From: Dunaliella salina
Lineage: Eukaryota; Chlorophyta; Chlorophyceae; Chlamydomonadales; Dunaliellaceae
DNA length: 64,000 nt
Assembly: GCA_002284615.2 (NCBI GenBank)
Contig: MU069837.1
Location: 170,982 to 234,981 of the forward strand
Direction: 5' to 3'
The translations under genes and the position numbers were made by a program. Below the pieces are notes generated by a model that did not search any database, was not told where the DNA came from, and worked only from the letters and a program-made list of their open reading frames with translations. This document shows positions 30,340 through 42,410 of the stretch, in pieces (the stretch's first letter is position 1; each line of letters starts with the position of its first letter).

Positions 30340-31910
30340 AATCTTGAAAATCTGTACGAGTCTTGATTTAGAAAAGCATAGATCTCAGGACCAGTCCACA
30401 CCTGTAAGTTAGCCAAGAGAGGAATGAAGTCAGCATTTGGGGGCTCTGCACAAGCACGTGATGGCCGGGACAAATGAGTATACAGGTCTTGTACTTTCTG
30501 CGCTGCTCACACACTGCAATGCATTTGCAATAGAATAGAGCATGTTTCTTGTCTTGGACTTCAGCACACTCATATTTGTCACAAATGTTTGACCACCCAG
30601 CCACTTACATGGCTGCAAGCAGTGGGCAAAGCCTAGACCTACTCACTCATTCCTCATGACTTCTTTACCTAGATCCTCAAATAAGCATGATGGGATGCGA
30701 AAGGGTGTACATGCTGTTGGGCTAACTGGCTTACCACACCAATGACGGTAAGTTACTGCTTTCTTGTTCACCTCCCATGGCTTGAGGGCCTCCGCTTCCC
30801 TCCATATCTTTTGCTGTCTATACCTCAGCTCCCCCAAAAATTCCTTCACCGGAAGCTCATTTTCTGTTTAAATACGTCCTCAGAGTGCAGACCAGAAGGT
30901 CTCATCCCTTTCAGCGAGGCGTAAGTCTGCTTTAGGCACTCTGCGTAAAGCCTCACTGTTTGAGTCAAGCATGCAGTTGAAAAATTGAACTATAGCCCCC
31001 AACCAATAAAATTGCAGGGGTTCTTGGCCACACTCTCTAAGTACAAGCCAATTTGTGGCAGGGTTCTTAAAAACTAAAGTACGTTTAAGCAACCATGTCA
31101 TGCTCAATCACTGTCATTTCACTTTTACTGTTCTGGAGGCAGGCAAAACATGAGGATGTATCGTTTCAACGTCCAGAGTCGGCAAAAGCCACCCGACAAG
31201 GGACAGGTTCACTCGGCTGAGGTCTTGGGTTGCGAGTGGACTGACTCTACTTGCTCTTCATGCTGCTGCTTAGCTGTTCTTGGGCTAGCTGCAGATTTGC
31301 TGGCTTGGCTGCAGCACACAGAGTATTTTTGGAGCAGACACAGCAGGTGTGGGCCAGCTTCACCAGGTTAGCGTTACATCAGGGAAAGGGCACTCCTGGC
31401 ACAAGGCCGGGGATAACAGAAACAGAGCCAAACCTCGATGGCTCCAGTTGGAACAAAAGGTTTAATAAGAGAGAGAACCTAATTAAACAACCCCACTTAA
31501 CAGATCTCACCTCACACACTAGTTTGTACCGTGATTCAGCATTGCCACACATTTGACGTTACAAACACATGTGCTTTTTCTACAATTTTACTTTTGAACT
31601 CACAGCCTTCATGCAAATACTCTGTTCCCCACACTTGACATGCATGTATAGCCGGAATACCAACCAACATTGGAGAGCCAAAGCAGAGCGTGGGGCCTAT
31701 TCCCCAGGTTATACCCATGCACACACTTCTTTCTTTTTTTTTTTGTTGGGCAACTATGTATGGCTGCACAGCATGCTCCTCAGACACCTTCAGATTGATG
31801 TGTTTGTCTAACAGCATACCTAGGTACGTAAACTGGTTTTGCCTAGGAATAGCCACATCTCCATACATGAAGGTAGGCATGGAAGGACACGGCCTACTAT
31901 TGAAGTGCAC
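30340..31910 (-). mobile_element. L-C LINE relic interrupted by a family C repeat
   Basis: 31910-31536 encodes a stretch typical of the region after the LINE reverse-transcriptase catalytic core (FTYLGMLLDKHINLKVSEE, PAIHACQVWGTEYLH). 31107-30880 (LKRTLVFKNPATNWLVLREC) and 30604-30368 (the knuckle region with CAEVQDKKHALFYCKC) continue the protein. The family C repeat at 31105-31550 interrupts it. Confidence 0.75.
31105..31550 (-). repeat. Dispersed repeat family C, inverted copy nested in a LINE
   Basis: Reverse complement of 29195-29670. It separates two parts of one LINE reading frame, so it looks like a later insertion. Together with the copy at 29195 it forms a ~450-bp inverted repeat around 1.5 kb. 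Confidence 0.8.
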
Positions 31911-32389
31911 ACCTCGTCAGACATTTAAGGGCACGGTTGAAGAGCGTTTGAAACGTTTGAAATCAAGCGCATTTGAAGTGTGTTTGAAACCTTACCAATC
32001 AAACGCTCATTTGTGTTTGAAATTTGAGCGTGTGAGTGTGAATCTAGGCAAGTGGGGTCCTTGGTCCCCAAGGCCAGCACAATACCTGGCCTTGGCCCGG
32101 AGTCTAGATTTAGCTCTGGTGGTTGTTGGTAGTTATGACCTCGGAAAAGGCAACAGTTGTTACAATTCAATTTTTTTTTCAATTGCCATCAATCTTTTTC
32201 AAGTAAACCATGTTGGGTTTAAACAATCACTAGCTCAGCTGCAGAAGTTAAATATTCAAGTTTCAATCGGAGGTCCTGCTGTAGTACATACCATCAGCAC
32301 AACATTCTTGGGTGGCATCAAATCCTATTCAACCAACTTAGCATGCTCATCTGTTTTAAAACCCATTTCTAAGAAAAGAAAAGAAAAAA

Positions 32390-34740
32390 CTACGTAGGCA
32401 GATAAGACTCTCCCTGCATCAATTAAGGAAAGGGCGGCACATTGGCTCCGAAGAGCCATGAGCCTCCCTCACCAGAAGGTTAAAAAAGGGAATTTAGTGT
32501 GGGTCAGGTGGGTTTCCGGCAGCGCGCAGCTCCAGGGTACCAGTGTTGTGATGGGTGTGTTTGTTTTCAATGGCACGTCTAGTAGAGGCAAGCTTGTGTG
32601 CACAATGGACAGAATGGGCGTGGAGTTTGCTTGCCAGAGCCTCAGATATCTGTGTGTCAATTCCTAGTTTCTTGAATTGCTCAAGGGTATGTGCTGTGTA
32701 GATAGCTCCACCCACACCCAACAGGATTGGGTGAATAATGATCTCGGCTCCTTGAAGTTGTTTGCGCAGCTCACTATGTTGTTGTTTGGAGGTCTCTAGT
32801 TGGGCATCAAATCTGGTATCTTCACAGTATTTGCCTTCTATCAAGTGAACGTAGCAGTCTTGGATATGTAGTTCATGGGGTTGTCTTGCCCGATTTGTAT
32901 TTCTCATCACCTCTCTGCTATTTGTCATACTGCGCAGCACCCGGTGTGAGGGTGGAAAGGTTGCCCTGTTTGCGTTAGTGGGGTGGGGAGTGACCAAGAT
33001 AGCATCAGGGCGGCTGGAGCTGCGTTTAGCTTGCTCAGGAATGTTTTGCTTGAAGAGATAGGGAGGTACAGTACAATTTGTGACATGCTCAGGGAGGTGC
33101 AGGTCATGTTGGGCTAAACGGTCTGAGTTGCCGGCATCCACCTGCACGAGATTTGCCCCATAAGAGCCTTCACTGATCTCTTTCAAAATCATCCTGCAAG
33201 CAATATTGTGACGTTCACTCACCATGTTACATATAACGGGGCATTGGCAGCCAGAAAGGATGTGGAGAGCGCTATCCATGTTATGGCAATCAGGAAGGGG
33301 GCATGTGAGGCTGGTGGACCTGTTAAGTCTAACTGCATGTTTCTGGTTCTATAGGGTGCCTGTGCGATGTTGGAAAGCAGTGCGTTTCATTTTGGTTGAT
33401 TTCTATCACTTCACCAATACCTTGAAATTCTGATCTGAGATCAGGGGACCCTCCTGAAGCCATGACCAAATGGAAGGCCTTCCAAATTCAAATATGTTTA
33501 TAAAGACCTTTCTAGTTTATTTGGCCAAGAAGCCATTCTCTTTGATCAAAATTTTCAAACGCATTTCAAACGCTTCAAACAGTCAGCAAACGTGCCAGGA
33601 AAGTTCTGACGCCCTGCCCTGAACAATTTGACAGTCCGCCCTTTTCCCGCTGCATAAGTCGTAACTTATTTAAAATGTCCTGCATTCCACCTGGGTCATT
33701 AAAGGTTAAGCTCAGGTCATCTGCATACCAGCATGTGCTGCATACCATTCACTCCATCTCCTGCCAAAGCACCTCTTCTTCCCTTCACTGATATGTCTGC
33801 CCGTATCATTGCAACGACACATACATCAATTGATGTACAGAGAAAACAAGATAGGGGACAGAGGACAACCTTGCTTACTCCTTTTGTAGGGTGCACACAT
33901 GCCCTTTACTCCCCATCAATCAGAATATATTCATCCTCCTGATGCATTTCTTTGCTTGCCCTGGACAGGTAATGCAGGCATAGAAATACGCTGCAGATGA
34001 TCCCAAAGTTGCATGCGAGGCACGTTGTGTAAGCTTGAGAAAAGTCAATAAAAGCAGCATACAGTCTGGGTGATGGCTTTAGTTTAATCTTTTTGCAGCA
34101 TGCTTCAAGTCCCTCAGAATAAAAAGGGACGCAGTGTGCTCCTACCTGGGTCAATTCCAAACTGTGTCAGGGACCTTATTTTTCTGTTCACACCAATTGA
34201 TTACCAGGTTATTCAGCACACCAAAATGATATTTGAAATTCTTACGCTCTATCGCAAGGGTCTTGGAGCGTGCATTCAGGAAAGGACACTCCATCCTGTA
34301 CCGGAGCGACCCCACCAATCAATCCGAAGGAGACACTTCTGCCTATACCGGAGTGCCCCCACCAGGACACAAACCTCCTCCACCGCACTCCCGCAGGAGC
34401 GACGCGGCTTAGCTATGCCACCTTCTGACATGCAGGAATTATGGCTTTGCTTAGATCTTATTGCGTGCTATATCATGGTTACCAACACCTTAGCGTCATC
34501 CACTTTAAAGGAAGAAGGAAATTTCCGATCACGCTGAACAGGCAAACAAGCATACTTGGGAGAGAGTATGGGGATACCAACAAAGCGAGGCACTCAACTT
34601 CTTTAGGTGAAACCCAACCAAAGGTAGTTATCAAAGTTCATTTCTGGGCTACTGGTGAGGCTCACACTCAGTCCCAGCATCGACTCTTGAGTCTTCCCTT
34701 AATGCACGCTGGATACTGTCCAGCGTAGCCCGTTACTCTT
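32390..34740 (-). mobile_element. L-RLE LINE relic with reverse transcriptase and endonuclease
   Basis: On the minus strand the 34160-33906 frame holds RT motif A (LYAAFIDFSQAYTT). About 33880-33810 reads GCPLSPILFSLYIN (RT motif B region). About 33725-33615 reads WYADDLSLTFNDPGG (RT motif C, Y-x-D-D). 33279-32494 is an open frame of 261 codons with a zinc-finger end (LHILSGCQCPVI), then RPDAILVTP, VHLIEGKYCEDTR (E-x-K) and HPILLGVGGAIYTAHT, the restriction-like endonuclease core. The 3' tail near 32390-32460 matches that at 13880-13980. RT frames are broken, so it is inactive. Confidence 0.82.
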
Positions 34741-34818
34741 ACTTTTTGGTTCAGTTTTTTATTGTGAGCAATGCTGCACAGAAAATTAAAAGAAATCTAA
34801 AGTTCACTTTCAGCTTAA

Positions 34819-35780
34819 GTGAAGCAAGAGACAGAGTTTAAAAGCGAACTGCAGGTCAGGCATTTGGGTTTCTTGAAGCGCACTCTAGGTGTGAAAAATA
34901 CCACTTCTAACTGGACAGTGCTACGAGAGTGTGGCCATGAGCCCTTACAGTTATTTTGGTTCAGATCTGTGATTAAGCTGTACAGTATGCTGGATTGCAA
35001 CAGCACAACCCTTAAGAAGGTATTTCAGGCTGATTGCAATATGCACTCCAGGGCTGCTGGATGTCGGACTGCCCAGATGCTGGATGGATTTCAAGGGTTG
35101 CGGAAGTGTGGTGAGTATGTGCAAGCGGTATGAAGGGGTGCACCGATCAAGATTCAGGAGTTTGCTGATGATCTGAGACTGAGACTGCGGGTCGTCTGGA
35201 ACACTGCTGCTACCAAAGCGATGTCAAAATTCTGTGTCCCTCTATCAGTCTTATTTTGGTGTTCCTTTTCATTCTAACCTGCGCGCCCCAGTGCGAACTC
35301 CTCGCCACTGATCTCAGGACCTCTCTGGCCATATTTTGCGTAATATCAGTCGATTTAGATTGCGTGCTCACACCCTGAGTAATGACAGAGCTATCTGGTC
35401 CCAGGGTGAGGAGTCTGCCATTTGTGAAAGGTGCAACCTGCAGGGGGATCAAGATGAAGCCCATGTCCTCTTGAAGTTCCTGTGTCCAGAGGTGTGCCAA
35501 GTTAGGCAGAAATATTTTGAGCTGTTTCAACAGTTAGCCGGTTTCTCTCAAATTAAACCTTGTTTGCAACATGCCATCATGCCCTTGACCTTTGATGTTC
35601 TTTCCCAGTACAAGAACGATAAGCTTTTCCGCTACATTTCTGAGCTCATGGATTTATTTTTAACAGGCGTAGACCAGTCACAGACTGATCGGCCGAACGC
35701 TCTGGCTGAAGGTCTTTAAACATTGTGAGCATTGTAACCATTGTTGCAGCTTAATAAAGTTTTGTAGCACAAACACATTG
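34819..35780 (+). mobile_element. L-C LINE relic, 3' end with poly(A)-signal-like AATAAA
   Basis: 34819-35133 encodes LKRTLGVKNTTSNWTVLREC and following residues. 35336-35719 encodes NISRFRLRAHTLSNDRAIW, a CERCNLQGDQDEAHVLLKF knuckle-like segment and an end SQTDRPNALAEGL. Stops lie between. TTAATAAAGT follows at about 35752. Confidence 0.75.
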
Positions 35781-36280
35781 GACGTTTTGTAAAGCAGTGC
35801 AGCAGATGAAAAACGAGTCTGAATTTGCCGGCAGGTAAGGCAAGGTACTAAGGTACCTTGGTATGGTTACAAGGGTAGGTAAGGTTGCCATAACCAACCA
35901 ACTGCATACAAAAGAGGAGGTAGGCAACACTCAGAATCCTGGCAAAGTATAAGAGAAAGCACACTCCTGCCATGTCGTGCATGCAAGCATGAGGAAGGCC
36001 AGAAACTGGTGAGGCAGAAAAGTAAAAAAGGTGAGGAGGTGTGCACGCACAACAAGAGGGCCAAACGCCACAAATACTTGGCTCCACAGAGTAGTTAGAA
36101 AAAAATTGAGGTAAATATCATATCCCCTCTTCTTCTACCTGAATTCAAAAGCGGATTAAAACCAGAGATGTTACTGAAATTACTGTTTCTCCCCCACGGC
36201 TGCCCCCCCCCCTGCTTAGGCAAATGAGTACCATTGGCTTTGCAACAGCACATCTTGGCCATTCCTGCACCAAACCCTGG
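35780..36280. other. Intergenic, no gene seen
   Basis: Short TAAGGTA-type tandem motifs occur at 35835-35885; no supported coding frame. Confidence 0.45.
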
Positions 36281-36289
36281 AAAGTGCGT

Positions 36290-36660
36290 CGGAAAGCTGA
36301 TAATAAGCTCTGCACCTCGCGCAAGGGGGGGGGGGGGGGATGCAGTGTATCTGTGAAACGGTACCGAATCAGATGCTGTTGCTCAGCCCCTACACCAATC
36401 CGTGACCAGAAAGATCCGAAAATTACTCCTATCTGCACCGCAACTTGGTGCAAAGCAGGCCGGATTTCCGCCAAGGACTGGAGAGGAGGATGGAAAAATG
36501 GCGAAAAATGGGGTGTGAAACACTACAGATCAGCTTGCCGATCGTCAGCCCCCCCACCAATCCATGACCTGAAAGTTCCGGAAATTAGTTTAGTGTGCAC
36601 CACAACTCTGGTACAAAGCGGGCCGGATTTCCGCCCAGGAGCCGCGAGGGGAAGGAGAAA
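36290..36660 (+). repeat. Tandem duplication, ~175 bp units
   Basis: Two copies, 36290-36480 and 36490-36660, share CAGCCCC..CACCAATCC, TGACC.GAAAG.TCCG.AAATTA and GGCCGGATTTCCGCC. An oligo-G run at 36327 lies in the first. Confidence 0.75.
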
Positions 36661-37321
36661 TAGCAAAAAATAGCAAAACATATGGCAAGCTGATGGTACA
36701 AATCAGCTCCCCAAATTTAAGACCACACATCGACCATTTTTGTTTTGCTTGATGCATCATTGTGGTCTGCAAAATCAGACATAGCAGCGTGATTTGACGA
36801 CCTAAGAGCACCTAAACTCCAGGAGCGCTGGTTGTTCGAAAATCCACTTATTCCAGCAAAGGTAGGCATAAATTCACGAGTCAACACTCCTCATTTTTAC
36901 AAAATTGGTACTCCTAGGAGATTAGGATGCTGGCATTTCCAGCACGAGCAGCTTCCTTAGATGGAGAAAACATGGAAGCTGCACTTAACAGACATAAAAG
37001 GGTCTCTGAGGAGTAATTAAGGGTCATGGCCAACGGCTACCACAACAAGTATCAATCGAATGTAATAAAAAAGAATGGCTGCTTGAGTTGAGAAGTAAGA
37101 GCTGATCAACAGCGCAAGATCCCGAGTGAGGCTCACTTATTACATCTGCTGCCTACTTGCCAGTCAGGCAAAGCTTTCAATCACAGTAATAATGGCAAAT
37201 GCATCAGTTAGCACAAGGCTTATCAGAATTAATACCAGGGCCCAAAGTCCATACGTGAGCTGGGGAAGGCTTTTGGCCCATCACCCCAACCCTTCTATGC
37301 ATGGCAGAAATGCAAGTGCAG
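36661..37321. other. Probable 3' flank of the MoaA gene; no other gene seen
   Basis: Downstream of the MoaA stop codon on the minus strand. No repeat family or coding frame was recognised. Confidence 0.4.
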
Positions 37322-40300
37322 CTAGCCCCCAATAGTAATCATGGGTCTATTCTGCGTGGCCGCAATCTCAAACATGCCTGCGTGCTTGGCCTTTTTGCGA
37401 CGCACGGCTGCACCGATGATGAGGCGGAGGTCCTCGTCTGTGGCACCCCCGCGCATTGCGTCGCGCAAGCTCACCTCGCTTGCACCAAACAGGCACACCT
37501 TCAGGTTGCCATCAGCCATGAGGCGGAGCCTGTGGACAGGACAGGACATCCATTTGTTCAACTACTGGAACAGAGCAGAATCTTAATTTACTCCTATCAA
37601 AATCTTGATTTACATCTACATAAAGAATCGTCTACATTACTTTTCTCAACAAGCAACAGAGGGGAGGTAAAGGAGTCGGGCCTACAACAAATGGCACCAA
37701 AGGGTGTGTCTCTGAGAGCACTTCGGTTCCTCAGAGCCTGCAGCAACAGCTGTAGGCTGTGTAATGTCGAGGTCCCACACAGCTCACCTCCTCTTTCCCC
37801 ACAAAGGCGCAAGGCATGTGCTCAATTTGCGTGCAATAATGCGCAAGAGAAAAGCATTTCTATAGGTTTCTGGGCAGAAAAGCTCCAAGGGTATAGAGTC
37901 CCTCGACTTCCAACTGAAAGCACGATGGTTTCACCCTAATCTGAAGGACAAGGGATTTCTACTCTCCGACCTCTGTTGTACTAAACTCGAATTGAATCTT
38001 TCCGTTTGGAGACTTTGGCTATCTGCAAGTGTGATCAACTTGAAATGCTCATCCGGTGAAGGCATGTTCTGTGATGATCCCTGTGTAGAAATGAACACAT
38101 CTGATCGAAAGCGTCGAGTCTGGAGAACCTGAATGTGGTGAGCCGTTTTACTAACTGCTAACGACCTTCGGTCGCCTGAAAAGTTTGATCCTGGAGCCCT
38201 CTTTTCATGCAGGTTCCCCCATGGGACATACAACAGCCTCACAGCAAGGCAGAGTGTCTTGTGCAGAAGTGCACAAGGAATATTTTTTTTGCTAAATGGC
38301 ATTCCGCACCTGAGAGTGCCCAACAGAGTAAAAATGAACTTTACAGTCGTACCTGTTGCACTCCCCACAAAAATGTGAGGTCATGGATGTCACAAAGGAG
38401 ATGATGCCCGCATGCCCTGGTACTCGGAAATTCTTGGCCACTTCTCCATTGGGGTCCGCCAACCTCTCCAACAGCTGATTGTGCTCAGAGCAGCTGCTGC
38501 TGCTGCTGCTACTACTGCTTTGGTGGCTATTACTGGCAGCAGTTTCAACAGGCGAAAGCTCTTGCTGCTGTTGTTGCTGCTGCTGTTGTCGCTGGTCTAG
38601 CTGGTGCTGCTGCTGCAGCGCCTCCCGCACGCGCGCCATCATCTCCCGGTAAGGAACCATTTTCTTGTCAGACCACACATTGCCATCAAATGGCATGTAC
38701 TCGATAAAGCGCACGTTGATCGGGTGGTCCCTTGTCAGAGCCACAAAGTCGTTGAGCTCATCATCATTTACACCGCGCATCACTACCACATTGAGCTGCA
38801 CAAGATCCGAGAGCCAGCAAAGACATGGCATGCACATAAAGAGTCGTTGAGCTCATCATTCACACTACACAGCATTACCTCATTGATCTGCAATAGATCT
38901 GAGCACCAAAGCAAAGATGTGCATGTATGCACAAAATCGTTGAGGTCATCATCTGCTACCACATTGAACTTTACAAGATCTGAGCACCAGCAAAGGCATG
39001 TATGTATTCACACCTTACACTTGTGCACAATTGTCTTTACAGAAGTGGATGGAGGCAAGCATATTCAGGTTTGAGCTGCTGCAGTGCCTCGTACAATAAG
39101 CTAGCTGTTGTGTCTAAAGCACTCGTCATTTTTTGTTTTGATGTCCATCCTCCTCAACTAACACAAAAGCCAAGCATGACCGACCACCAAGACAGGTGAG
39201 CATGCACGCTTCCTGAAATGAACCCCACACTTTCTTGGACACAATTTCTGATAGAAAAGAATTGAGTTTTTGAGCATCCTACATTCATCAACACCTCTTT
39301 GCCATCTTTATTACTAATCAATCAGGGATGACTTGGAGGCCAAATAAGAGGTCCTTGCCAGCAGCACTGAGAACTGCACAATGCCTTCTCCTTTGATTGC
39401 GTTGATACTTTGAATGTTTGGATGAAAGGGGCAGGAAAGTCGAGAGCTTTCCCAGGCCCTTTCACATCCATCCTCATTTTGACAGCATGGCATATGCAAT
39501 ACAGCGAACATTTAAACAAACTCATTTGCCACGTCTGCGACGTCGAACTGCTGCACAATGCACCTCTAGTGCCAACTTAGACGGTCTGTGCCATTTCACT
39601 CTAGTGTCCCCTCACCTTGACAGGATTGTAGCCCATGCTCAGCGCCTTGTCGATTGATCGCATGACCTTGTCGTGGCCAGGCCGCCTAGACATCACCTCA
39701 AAACGCTCTGGCCGCAGCGTGTCCAGGGAGATGTTGATTGCCGACAGGCCTGCTCACGTATGCACAGTGGCCATGGACGGTATCAGGATTCATCATTCCT
39801 TGAGAAAAAGCTCCCTCCAAGGCCAGCCAAAAAGCATCTGCCTAACTGCTGAGCACTGGGTGAGAACTCTTTAAGGACGCCTACTTTATATCCACGATTC
39901 TATCTATGCTTGTGCTCAGCAGCAGTCTAGAGCGCCTACGACCTATTACCATTGTCACCCCACCACGCACCAGCTTCTTGAAGGGCTGGCAGGTTGCGGG
40001 AAAGGGTGATGCCATTGGTGGTGATGGCGATTGTTTCTAACCCCGGCAGCACCTTCAGCTGGTGGCAGAGGTCCACGAGGTCGGGGCGCAGCGTGGGCTC
40101 ACCCCCTGTGAGCCGCACTTTGTTAATGCCCGCTTCCACAAATAGCCTGGTCTGTGGGACGGGGAAATGGCGACCATGGATGCCACCAATTGGAATAAAG
40201 TGATGACATAACATGATGGTGCGTGTGCTTGCCTGTGCTCAATTTGGTTGATAACACGTGTGCACGCTACAAGCAGAAGAGAAAAAAACTGGCATTTCTA

Positions 40301-41972
40301 AATGCCTGCACTTGCACTCCTTTTGCTAGCAAAATGTTGCCCTTCTGCTCATGCAATACATCGTGTACCGGACAGCCCCCTGATCATTACACATTACTAA
40401 AAGTTATTGGAGCAGTGCATTGTGCTTTAATAATCATTTTGAAAGGGTGCATGATGGGTGCGCAATATGCAAAAGAAATGGCCGAAATGGGGTGCGTAAT
40501 GGGTGCGAAATGGTGAAAAAATTCGAAATTTTGACAGATAGATTTGTGCGAACAGATCCTAGAGGGAGGGGAAAACAAGGCAACAGGGTCCGCACGCGCA
40601 ACCTGCAGCCTCGGACAGACTGGGCAAAGCCACAAAGTGGCAAGACAGTGTGAAGCAGCGCAACAGCAGGTAGCATCTCATGAAGCACATCTTCAGGGAG
40701 GTTTGACCAGGAGGGCCTCCTGTTTGGCTTGCATGCAGCACACTCCAGGACTACAGTAGCTGCCGAGCTCTTCATCGTGAGCTGGCTGAGACAACTGCCA
40801 GGTTGTGGGCAACCACAAACCTCAAACAGCAGGCAACCTGCTGTCAATCAGGGTGCAGGAAGGGAAAATCAAGTCTCTTGGCTGCCAAAAGTTTTGCGCA
40901 ATGGCTGCGCAATGGAAAAATTTAATCCAAAAAATTTAGGGGTGCGCAGTGGTCAGGGAACTTTCCGGTATGTGAGAAATAGCCTCTGCATCAGAAGTTC
41001 CACCCGTCCTTGAGCCCCAGCTCTCCTACACAGAAAGCATGCATGCCTGATCATTCCTGTGTCATCTCTCTTCGTTTTTTTTTGGGGGTCATCTCTCCCT
41101 CTGGTTCAAAATTTGACAAGAAGCCTTGCCACGGCATGCCTGATCAAGCTTTGCTTTTCCAAGCAGGAATCCAGGCCAGCAATTCGCCAGAGCACATAAC
41201 TGTCCTGATGATGCATCAACCTCTTCTTCTCTGCAGCATTGCACAGGGCCGACATATGCGTATCAACAGCATTCCTTAATACATAGGAATACAACAAGTG
41301 TGGCAAGTGTGACAATTGGTCATTCAATTCCATAGGTATGTTTGCATCTGTGTATGTACATACGTATCAGGGATGGGTAATACGTGAAGACACGTATTTT
41401 CACGTATCGTTAAAATTGATGAAAAAGCGCGTATCATAAAAATGGCTTTTTGCTAAACGTCAGAAAATACGTAGAAGATCACTTCGACAAACCCTGTGAG
41501 ACCTTCGACGGACCTTCGACAGACCTCGAGAGACCTCGAGAGACCTCGAGAGACCTTCGACAGACCTCGAGAGACCTTCGACAGACCTCGACAGACCTCG
41601 AGAGACCTTTGAGTGACCCTCAGAGAGAGCTGCTGCGCACTTCGACACCCAGGACCCTTCTTTTTTGGCATGTGTAAGTGTTTGTGGGCCTTGGGGGATG
41701 TGTGGGGGTGGTTGGGGGGTAGTCGGGACCCCCCCTCGAGGGGCTCCCACCCAAAACCCTCCCGGCCACTTTTGGCCTTCCCATTTCACGTATATACGCG
41801 ACATACGCGTATTTTACACGTATATACGCGAACCATTAAGCCCAAACTCGCGTATGACTTAACCCTGATACGTATGTATGTATTCATGCATGCATGTATG
41901 TATGTATGTATGTATGTATGTATGTATGTATGTATGTATGTATGTATGTATGTATGTATGTATGTATGTATG

Positions 41973-42004
<32 letters not shown>

Positions 42005-42217
42005 TGTATATGTGTGTATGTATGTATGTATTTATGTGTGTATGTATGTGCGTATGTGCGTATGCATGCATTTTAAGTATGCCATTTTTCAACTTGTTGC
42101 CAGGAGAAATGTAAGATAGATAAGGTATGCATCGATCCAACCATCCATCCATCCATCCATCCATCCATCCATCCATCCATCCATCCATCCATCCATTTAT
42201 TTTGGCACACTTACACA

Positions 42218-42283
<66 letters not shown>

Positions 42284-42372
42284 TTTCATAAAATAGAAAA
42301 AGGNNNNNNNNNNNNNNNNNNNNNNNNNNNNNNNNNNNNNNNNNNNNNNNNNNNNNNNNNNNNNNNNNNNNN

Positions 42373-42410
<38 letters not shown>

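Noticed and set aside
35867..36087. Cys/Leu-rich minus-strand frames as a membrane protein
   Set aside because: No family signature and overlapping equally open frames; likely chance.
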